The notes beneath the pieces were generated by a model, which was not told the origin of the DNA, made no database searches, and worked only from the letters and a program-made list of their open reading frames with translations. This document shows, one piece after another, positions 5,180-10,581 of a stretch of 10,581 nucleotides of DNA. The stretch covers positions 1 to 10,581 of the forward strand of contig CAXMOO010000130.1 of the NCBI GenBank assembly GCA_964195005.1, in the 5' to 3' direction. How positions within the stretch are numbered: position 1 is the stretch's first letter; each line of letters begins with the position of its first letter. The translations under genes and the position numbers were made by a program. The DNA comes from JAUXLW01 sp964195005. GTDB lineage: Bacteria > Actinomycetota > Acidimicrobiia > Spongiisociales > SHLN01.

Positions 5180-7347
5180 TCGAAGCTCCCGCTCGAGATA
5201 AAGCAGTTGAAGTCGCATTCGATATCGACGGGATGACCTGCGCGTCTTGTGCGGTTCGTATCGAGCGGGTCTTGCAACGTCAGGATGGCGTTACGTCGGC
5301 GGTGGTCAACTACGCGGGACAGGATGCAGTTGTCCAAGTTGCTTCTTCCGGGGATGTGCCGGCTCTCGAATCAGCGATAGAGAAGCTCGGTTATCGGCTA
5401 ACTCCAATAGTTGAGGGTGAAGTCAGGGAAACGCCCACGGAGAAGTACGACGCGGTTGTGAGATTCCAGCAGCGCAACGTGGCGTTGGCCGCAGTTTTCA
5501 CCGCCCCGCTCTTGCTGGTGGCCTGGTTCGGCAATGGGGGTACGGCGGCCAAAGTGGCGATGTGGGCCCTGGCCACGCCGGTTGTGTTCGTCTTCGGCTG
5601 GCAATTCCATAGGGTTGCTCTGAAACGGGCCCGGCTGTTCGACACCTCAATGGACACGCTTGTGTCGATGGGCACTCTGGCTGCCTACGGCTACTCGGTT
5701 TGGGCAGTATTCGCCGAAGAGAAGGTGTTTTTCGAGACCGCGGCCCTGATTGTCTCGTTCATCTTGTTGGGGAGGTTTTTCGAGGCCAGGGCCAAGGGGA
5801 GCGCCTCCCAGGCCATAAGCCGGTTGCTCGAACTGGGCGCCAGGCAGGCCCGCGTTGTCCGCAACGGGGTAGAGACCATGATTCCGATCGAGTCGGTGCG
5901 TCCCGGGGACATCATGGTGGTGAACCCGGGGGAGAAGATCCCGACCGACGGTGTTGTCCATGCTGGTCGAAGCTCCGTGGATGAGAGCCTCCTGACTGGA
6001 GAGGCGGCGCCGGTTGATCGGGGACCGGGCGATGTTGTCTACGGGGCCACCGTGAATCACGAGGGTCGGATTGCGGTGGAAGCCCGGGCCGTAGGCGCCG
6101 ACACCGCTCTCGCGCAGATTGCTCACGTCGTGGAAGCCGCTCAGGCGAGCAAGGCACCGGTTCAGCGGCTCGCCGACAAGGTGTCAAGCGTTTTTGTTCC
6201 CCTGGTGATCGTCATTGCCTTCACCACCGGTGCGTTCTGGCTGGCAATCAACGGGGAGGTGGAGACGGCGCTGCGCAACGCGGTCGCGGTGCTGATCATC
6301 GCCTGTCCATGTGCGCTCGGGCTGGCCACGCCGACCGCGATCATGGTGGGATCGGGCCGGGGGGCTGAGCTTGGCGTGATGTTCAAGTCGGCCGAGGTGT
6401 TCGAGCGAACTCGAGACATCGACACTGTGGCGTTCGACAAAACGGGAACGATTACCACCGGACGGATGACCGTCGATGTCATCGAGACGGCTGCGGACCA
6501 CGACTCCTTTTTGAGAGATGTGGCGTCCCTTGAGTCGGCCAGTGGCCACCCGGTAGCGAGAGCCGTCACTCTGGCTGCTGAAGAAATGGATCTCACTCTG
6601 ACTGCGCCGACCGAAGTAGAGAATCTGCCGGGTGGAGGTCTCCGCGGTGCGGTCAACGGCAAGGCCATGGTCGTGGGCAATCTCGAGCTGATGGACTCTC
6701 TTGGAGTGGAAACACCAGATAGGGTCCGCGCCTGGGTCGCCGACATCGAGACGAAGGGAAGAACATCGTTCATCGCTGCCTGGGGCGGAGAGGCTCGCGG
6801 GGCGATAGCGCTTGTTGATGCTCCCCGACCTAATGCCGCAACCGTGATGTCCGAGTTGCGCGCCATGGGAGTCGACCTGGTGATGGTGACAGGCGATAAC
6901 GCGGTGACCGCCGAGTCGGTTGCTCGGGAGGTGGGCATCAGGCGCGTGATGTATCAGGTCAAGCCGGAAGCCAAAGCGACTGCCGTCAGCCGCCTTCAGG
7001 AGGGCGGTGAGGTGGTGGCCTTTGTAGGTGACGGCGTCAACGATGCGCCGGCCTTGACCCAAGCGGACCTGGGTATGGCCGTCGGCTCTGGCACAGATAT
7101 CGCCATCGAAGCCGGCCATGTCGTTTTGATGTCGGGTCAACCCGGGCTGGTCATCACGGCGATTCGTTTGGCGAGGCGAACCCATCGCACGATTAATCAG
7201 AACCTGTTCTGGGCCTTCTTCTATAACGCGGCCGCCATCCCGCTGGCAGCGTCTGGTCGGTTGGATCCCAGCATCGCCGCCCTGGCTATGGCGTTTTCGA
7301 GCGTGTCGGTGGTTGCCAACAGCCTGCGCTTGCGTCGCTTCTCCTAG
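5176..7347 (+). CDS. copA: Copper-exporting P1B-1-type ATPase CopA
   Basis: A 723-residue pump expelling Cu(I) at the cost of ATP. Domains in order: one N-terminal HMA domain (GMTCASC, Cys22/Cys25); four membrane helices (about 95-210); actuator domain with TGE (274-276); two helices carrying the metal site CPC (377-379); phosphorylation site DKTGT (Asp421); nucleotide-binding HP motif SGHP (His458-Pro459); hinge GDGVND (618-623); two last helices with Tyr683-Asn684 and MAFSS (Met705, Ser708-Ser709). CPC plus YN plus MxxSS is the Cu(I)/Ag(I) P1B-1 signature, against Zn/Cd or Co types. All catalytic residues are present and the length is normal. It has one HMA domain, with the separate CopZ acting as a further copper source. 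It overlaps copZ by 4 nt and shares its promoter. It ends 9 bp from the convergent PAC2 gene. Confidence 0.96.
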   Translation: MIEAPARDKAVEVAFDIDGMTCASCAVRIERVLQRQDGVTSAVVNYAGQDAVVQVASSGDVPALESAIEKLGYRLTPIVEGEVRETPTEKYDAVVRFQQRNVALAAVFTAPLLLVAWFGNGGTAAKVAMWALATPVVFVFGWQFHRVALKRARLFDTSMDTLVSMGTLAAYGYSVWAVFAEEKVFFETAALIVSFILLGRFFEARAKGSASQAISRLLELGARQARVVRNGVETMIPIESVRPGDIMVVNPGEKIPTDGVVHAGRSSVDESLLTGEAAPVDRGPGDVVYGATVNHEGRIAVEARAVGADTALAQIAHVVEAAQASKAPVQRLADKVSSVFVPLVIVIAFTTGAFWLAINGEVETALRNAVAVLIIACPCALGLATPTAIMVGSGRGAELGVMFKSAEVFERTRDIDTVAFDKTGTITTGRMTVDVIETAADHDSFLRDVASLESASGHPVARAVTLAAEEMDLTLTAPTEVENLPGGGLRGAVNGKAMVVGNLELMDSLGVETPDRVRAWVADIETKGRTSFIAAWGGEARGAIALVDAPRPNAATVMSELRAMGVDLVMVTGDNAVTAESVAREVGIRRVMYQVKPEAKATAVSRLQEGGEVVAFVGDGVNDAPALTQADLGMAVGSGTDIAIEAGHVVLMSGQPGLVITAIRLARRTHRTINQNLFWAFFYNAAAIPLAASGRLDPSIAALAMAFSSVSVVANSLRLRRFS

Positions 7348-7356
7348 GACCGGGAC

Positions 7357-8205
7357 TTAGATCTCTTTGAGGAAGTCTTCGACCTCGCTGATCAGTTCGG
7401 CCGCGTCGGAGGGGCTGAATTGGGTCGTGGGCTCCTCGGCGGCCTCCTCGAGCCGTGTGACGTAGGAAGTGAATTCGGTGGAGACGCTCATGGCGGCGTT
7501 GACGCGGCTTTCGAAGTCCCCGGAGACCGTTGCCAGCTCGGAAGCGTCGACAGAAAGATCGAGGACTTTGGCGGTCTTCTCCAGAAGCGCCAGCATGGCC
7601 TTGGGATTGGCGTTAGTACCGAGATAATGAGGCGTCGCCGCCCAGAAGCTCATTACGTCGAAGCCTTCCTCGCGCAAGATGGGCCCGAGAACACCGACAA
7701 TTCCTGTCGGCCCCTCGTAGTTAGCGCCCCGGACTCCTAGCTCGATCAAAACCTGTGGGTCATCAGCCGTTCCCATCACCGGAACCGGGCTCGTGTGTGG
7801 GGTCTGAGCGAGAAATGCTCCTAGCAACACCACCTGCTTCACCCCCAGGTCGCGCAACAAGTCGGTAATGACCTGGGCGAAGCCCTGCCACCTCAGCTGG
7901 GGCTCACTCCCGACGACGACGACCAGATCGTGATCGCGATCGCCCATCTCCGCTGCATACAACCTGGTTGCCGGCCAGGAGACCTCCCGGGCTTGACCGT
8001 CCTCGACCACGATCGTCGGACGGGTTTCTTCGAAGTTGATAAAAGTCTCGGGATCGACGATTGCAAACGGCTCTGCGTCGTATTGACCGATCAAATAGGC
8101 AACCGTGCCCGAGGCCGCCTCGCTGGCGTCGTTCCAGCCTTCGAAGGCCATCACTGCTACCGGGGCCCGCAGGCTTGGCTTGGAGAATCTCCGGATTGGA
8201 TCCAT
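7357..8205 (-). CDS. PAC2 (proteasome assembly chaperone 2)-family protein
   Basis: A 282-residue soluble protein of the PAC2 family, widespread in actinobacteria, named for its resemblance to archaeal/eukaryotic proteasome assembly chaperones. The family-typical start MAFEGWNDASEAASG (about 19-33), the following DPETFINFEETRP, and later LLGAFLAQTPHTSPVPVMGT and GPTGIVGVLGPILREEGFDVMSFWAATPHY are all seen. The C-terminus is acidic and helical (EEAAEEPT...LISEVEDFLKEI). In bacteria the role is not settled; actinobacteria with 20S proteasomes have such genes, but no proteasome gene is in the window, so a chaperone role is an inference. Start ATG 8205 has a TANNNT element (8214-8219) 8 nt upstream and no Shine-Dalgarno. 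Transcribed alone; convergent with copA. Confidence 0.88.
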   Translation of the reverse strand: MDPIRRFSKPSLRAPVAVMAFEGWNDASEAASGTVAYLIGQYDAEPFAIVDPETFINFEETRPTIVVEDGQAREVSWPATRLYAAEMGDRDHDLVVVVGSEPQLRWQGFAQVITDLLRDLGVKQVVLLGAFLAQTPHTSPVPVMGTADDPQVLIELGVRGANYEGPTGIVGVLGPILREEGFDVMSFWAATPHYLGTNANPKAMLALLEKTAKVLDLSVDASELATVSGDFESRVNAAMSVSTEFTSYVTRLEEAAEEPTTQFSPSDAAELISEVEDFLKEI

Positions 8206-8213
8206 CGCTAGAC

Positions 8214-8219
8214 AGGGTA
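8214..8219 (-). promoter_or_regulatory. Putative -10 element of the PAC2-family gene
   Basis: On the minus strand TACCCT lies 8 nt before the ATG, which would give a leaderless or nearly leaderless transcript. Spacing is 2 nt longer than in the other three cases here. Confidence 0.4.
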
Positions 8220-8260
8220 GCTAACTGCGTCGGTACACACTGAGGAGAACGGGCTCGGTG

Positions 8261-8266
8261 TAGCTT
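8261..8266 (+). promoter_or_regulatory. Leaderless-type -10 element of the alpha/beta hydrolase gene
   Basis: TAGCTT is followed by 6 nt (GGCAAC) and the GTG start at 8273. There is no Shine-Dalgarno, so this arrangement also supports the choice of that GTG. Confidence 0.5.
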
Positions 8267-8272
8267 GGCAAC

Positions 8273-9130
8273 GTGCACGCCGTTGTCTACATCCACGGAA
8301 TCGTTGGCCGACGCTACGGGAGCCATTCCGGGGAATACCGGGCGTTGCGCGATGGGCTGGATAGGCGCGGGGTCGACATTCCCGCCCTCGAGGACAGCGT
8401 GAGCGTTGAGTGGGGGTGGCCCACGCCGAGCGCAGGCAGTAGTGCCCTATTGGCCCGAGCGCAGAGCCAGCTGGAAGTGCTGCGAGGGGATGCCCGGCAA
8501 CGTGACCGCTGGACCCAGCGCTTGATGGCCCCACTGCGGGACCTCGTCTTTTACGGATGGTCCGACATCGCCTATTACCTGGACGATGGAGGCAAGGAGC
8601 GGATTCGGGGCGTGATCTGGACGTCGATCCTTCGCCGCTTTCCCACGGATGAGCCGGTGGATTTGACTCTGATTGGCCACAGCGCCGGAGCTCTCATAGG
8701 TCATGATTTCTTGTTCTTCCTGTTCAGCGGCTTACGCAACGAGCGTCGTCACCAATATGCCCCCGACTGCGATTGGGAGGCAGCGGCTGAGAACTGGCGC
8801 ATTCGCCGTCTGGTTACATTGGGTTCTCCGTTCGTGCCGCTCGTGGTTCGATCGGCCGACCTGGTCGAAGAGATCGCAGCCGGGCCGGGTCCGTGGCTAG
8901 ATCCTGCAGTAATCGGGTTCGATCAAACCGCCCACGACGGACGTCGGCCCCTCTGGCTCAACGTCTGGGACCGCCACGACATCCTCTCTTTCCCCGCCGC
9001 CGGCGTATACCGGACCGACCGGGTTCACGACCTGTACCCGGATCACAGCGATCGGCCCACTAAGGCGCACAGTAAATATTGGAGGTCGAAGAAGGTCCAC
9101 CGGATCCTGGCAGAGAACTGGGACGACTAG
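8273..9130 (+). CDS. Alpha/beta hydrolase-fold protein of unknown substrate
   Basis: A 285-residue protein with the marks of a serine hydrolase: VVYIHGI at residues 4-10 (oxyanion-hole HG), nucleophile elbow GHSAG with Ser137, an Asp in NVWDRHDIL (D233 or D236), and His258 or His266 (DHSD, KAHSKYW) as the third catalytic residue. Between strand one and the elbow lie about 125 residues, with GWSDIAYYLDDGG, much longer than in small lipases, so it has a large N-terminal insertion or cap. No signal peptide or membrane helix: likely cytosolic. The GTG start at 8273 has no Shine-Dalgarno but a TAGCTT element 6 nt before. I do not recognise a characterised subfamily; esterase, lipase or thioesterase are possible. 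The next gene lies 229 bp downstream. Confidence 0.75.
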   Translation: MHAVVYIHGIVGRRYGSHSGEYRALRDGLDRRGVDIPALEDSVSVEWGWPTPSAGSSALLARAQSQLEVLRGDARQRDRWTQRLMAPLRDLVFYGWSDIAYYLDDGGKERIRGVIWTSILRRFPTDEPVDLTLIGHSAGALIGHDFLFFLFSGLRNERRHQYAPDCDWEAAAENWRIRRLVTLGSPFVPLVVRSADLVEEIAAGPGPWLDPAVIGFDQTAHDGRRPLWLNVWDRHDILSFPAAGVYRTDRVHDLYPDHSDRPTKAHSKYWRSKKVHRILAENWDD

Positions 9131-9323
9131 CTCACGTGTCCTTCGGCTCTTCGCGCAAGCGTTCATTGCTTGTTCGGTGATCTGATCGTGGTGCCTCGCT
9201 CGTCTTGCGGAGTCCGTCCGGCGGCTCGCTCGGGCCGAATGTTTTGGAGCTGAACCCACTCGAGCAGCGAACCTCTCGGCCCTTTGGCAGAATCCGACGC
9301 TGCCGCGAAAGGTCGTTTGGCTC

Positions 9324-9329
9324 TAGGCT
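9324..9329 (+). promoter_or_regulatory. Putative -10 element of the split-barrel oxidase-like gene
   Basis: TAGGCT, identical to the copZ element, lies 30 nt before the chosen GTG (9360). A short leader with AAGG (9349-9352) as ribosome binding site would follow. The rest of 9131-9359 shows no gene or tRNA; a weak CAAGC/GCTTG inverted repeat (9156-9172) comes after the hydrolase stop. Confidence 0.35.
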
Positions 9330-9359
9330 CGAATAGGAATCGTTAAGCAAGGTTTGACT

Positions 9360-9821
9360 GTGGAACCAACCACTCGTGCTCAGTGTGTCCGCCTCCTGGC
9401 CGAGGAACCCGTTGCCCACATGGGCGTCATCTCTGAGGAAGACCCTTATGTGACCGCGATATCGTTCGTCCATTACGAAGATGCCATCTATTTCCGCACC
9501 GGCCCCGGCCGCAGGCTCACGGCGATCCAGGATGGGAGCCGGGTGTGCATTGAGGTGAGCCGTTATTCCAATGATGAAGGTGACTGGGAGAGCGTGGTTG
9601 CGTGGGGCTCTGGTCGCGTTGTCGAAGATCCGGGCCTGGAGGCCGATGTGATTGGGTTGTTGCTCGTCAAGTATCGGGAAGTGTTTGGGAGCGTGCTGGC
9701 ATTTTCGAGGCCAAGCCCACTGGCACCCGGAGAAGTTGTCGTAGAGGTCCCTATCGACGAGATGACCGGCCGGGCTTCGGGGTCCGGGTTCTCACCGACG
9801 ACCAAGCCGGGCCGGCTCTAG
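9360..9821 (+). CDS. Pyridoxamine 5'-phosphate oxidase-like (flavin/F420 split-barrel) protein
   Basis: A 153-residue protein of the PNPOx-like split-barrel fold, related to the NimA/Pyridox_ox_2 group. Seen: CVRLLAEEPVAHMGVI (9-24), strand YVTAISFVHYEDAIYFRTGPGRRL (30-53), where family members have FHTGPGRK lining the phosphate of FMN or F420, then VCIEVSRY and ESVVAWGSGRVVED. Such proteins bind FMN, F420 or haem and reduce small molecules; the substrate cannot be read from the sequence. True PNPOx (PdxH) is longer and has other motifs, so vitamin B6 synthesis is unlikely. I took GTG 9360, 7 nt after AAGG; TTG at 9354 adds only two residues. Its stop lies 61 bp from that of the convergent kinase gene. 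Confidence 0.85.
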   Translation: MEPTTRAQCVRLLAEEPVAHMGVISEEDPYVTAISFVHYEDAIYFRTGPGRRLTAIQDGSRVCIEVSRYSNDEGDWESVVAWGSGRVVEDPGLEADVIGLLLVKYREVFGSVLAFSRPSPLAPGEVVVEVPIDEMTGRASGSGFSPTTKPGRL

Positions 9822-9880
9822 GGCACTAGTCGCACAAATAGACACCGCGCTATTTCCACGACGGCCAGGTGTTTCCCACT

Positions 9881-9896
9881 AGCTACAAAGGTAGCT
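9881..9896. terminator. Hairpin overlapping the histidine kinase stop codon, candidate terminator
   Basis: AGCTAC, loop AAAG, GTAGCT: a perfect 6-bp stem with a 4-nt loop lying between the convergent oxidase-like and kinase genes. It contains the kinase stop codon (9883-9885, TAG on the minus strand). No T-run follows on either strand, so it is only a candidate. Confidence 0.35.
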
Positions 9897-10581
9897 GCAA
9901 TACAACTGTGGTTCCGGAGCCTGGTTGAGACGTTATCTCGGCGTGCCCTCCGAGGTCGGCGGCCCGTCGTCGCAAGTTATTGAGACCCATCCCCTCGTGG
10001 GCCGAGTCGACGTCGAACCCCACCCCGTCGTCGATAGTCACCACTTCGAGTTGATGTGACGTTCGGCTCAGAGCCACGCTGATGTGACTGGCAGAGGCGT
10101 GGCGCAGAGCGTTACTCACCGACTCACCGGTGCATTGGAGGATTTCGTCTATCAACCGGTCCGGCAGATCATCCACCTCGCCCTTATAGGAGACCTCCAT
10201 CGCGACGTCATGGGGTTCTGAGAGTGATGCCAGGAGGTCACCCATCTCTACCCGCAGCCGGCGTTGACCCCACACCGGGGGACGTAGATCAAAGATAAAT
10301 CGTCTGAGGGCAGTGATGGTCTCATCGAGGCGGCCGGCAGCGTCCACCAATTGGTCTCGCACATCGCCGGCGCCCTCCTGTTTCGCCGTCGCCTCGAGGC
10401 CAAGACCCACCGCGAACAGATCCTGGATGATGGCGTCGTGCAGGTCACGGGCAATCCGCTCGCGATCCTCCACTACAGCAAGGGACGTCAGGCGGCGCTG
10501 TCGCCTGGCAGTAGCTAAGGCCGACCCGCCGATCGTGGCCAGAGCCTGCACGACTTCCTCATCTTCCTGTGTGAAACCTCC
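9883..10581 (-). CDS. Sensor histidine kinase, GAF end plus HisKA_3 and HATPase domains (5' end outside window)
   Basis: The frame stays open to the window edge, so the N-terminus lies beyond 10581. The first visible residues, GGFTQEDEEVVQALATIGGSA, match the end of a GAF domain. Next comes HisKA_3 with RERIARDLHDAIIQDLFAVG; the phosphorylated His is encoded at 10438-10440. The HATPase_c domain has the N box GESVSNALRHA, the G1 box DDGVGFD and the G2 box GMGLNNLRRRAADLGG, and ends GSGTTVVLQLPL, all intact. This order is that of NarL-type kinases such as mycobacterial DevS/DosT, which sense redox or gases through GAF haem and phosphorylate a LuxR-type response regulator. The ligand cannot be told because the sensory part is missing, and no regulator gene is in view. 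A GTG at 10551 is inside the GAF and is not the true start. Confidence 0.93.
   Translation of the reverse strand, partial: GGFTQEDEEVVQALATIGGSALATARRQRRLTSLAVVEDRERIARDLHDAIIQDLFAVGLGLEATAKQEGAGDVRDQLVDAAGRLDETITALRRFIFDLRPPVWGQRRLRVEMGDLLASLSEPHDVAMEVSYKGEVDDLPDRLIDEILQCTGESVSNALRHASASHISVALSRTSHQLEVVTIDDGVGFDVDSAHEGMGLNNLRRRAADLGGHAEITSQPGSGTTVVLQLPL

Noticed and set aside
6184..7185. A 333-codon open frame on the minus strand inside copA
   Set aside because: It is antisense to conserved copA motifs (CPC, DKTGT, GDGVND) and its own sequence resembles no protein family.
9132..9473. A 113-codon minus-strand frame in the gap before the oxidase-like gene
   Set aside because: It overlaps the start of that gene, has no recognisable domain and no good start signal; the gap is better read as promoter region.
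1..10581. CRISPR array, prophage, transposase, toxin-antitoxin or defence genes
   Set aside because: None of the proteins or repeats fits these; all well-supported genes are metabolic, metal-handling or signalling genes.

Overview
The window looks like chromosomal DNA from a high-GC actinomycete-type bacterium, perhaps an uncultured Acidimicrobiia-like lineage. The grounds are high GC, GTG/TTG starts, a PAC2-family gene, a DevS/NarL-type GAF histidine kinase, a cystathionine beta-synthase/gamma-lyase-type pair, a Nur-like nickel box, and several starts with a TANNNT -10 element exactly 6 nt upstream (leaderless-type). The lineage is an inference. I see no phage, insertion sequence, CRISPR array, tRNA or rRNA.

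Layout. 1-247: the C-terminal end of an inositol monophosphatase-family enzyme. 269-1471: a probable lipoprotein that seems to hold two copies of one disulfide-type domain around a middle NTF2-like domain. 1472-1862: a 391-bp non-coding stretch full of inverted repeats, ending in a putative -10, a Nur-type box and a strong ribosome binding site before a TTG-started NiCoT-like nickel/cobalt permease (1863-2741). Convergent to it is a two-gene operon on the minus strand: cystathionine beta-synthase core (3956-4915), then a cystathionine gamma-lyase/synthase (2817-3956), with a 1-nt stop/start overlap. Together they would carry out reverse transsulfuration (homocysteine to cysteine). Divergent from it, across 54 bp, are copZ and copA (ATGA overlap), a cytosolic Cu(I) chaperone and a Cu(I)-exporting P1B-1 ATPase.

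7357-8205 (minus strand) is a PAC2-family protein. Divergent from it is an orphan alpha/beta hydrolase (8273-9130). It is followed by a flavin/F420-type split-barrel oxidase-like protein (9360-9821) and, convergent, the 3' part of a GAF-HisKA_3-HATPase sensor kinase (9883 to the window end).

Metal handling is the main theme: regulated nickel uptake, copper export, and cysteine (thiol) synthesis side by side. I find no clearly new multi-gene system. The most notable signals are the Nur-like operator, the six alternating CCAAC/GTTGG segments upstream of it, the duplicated-domain lipoprotein and the set of leaderless-type promoters.
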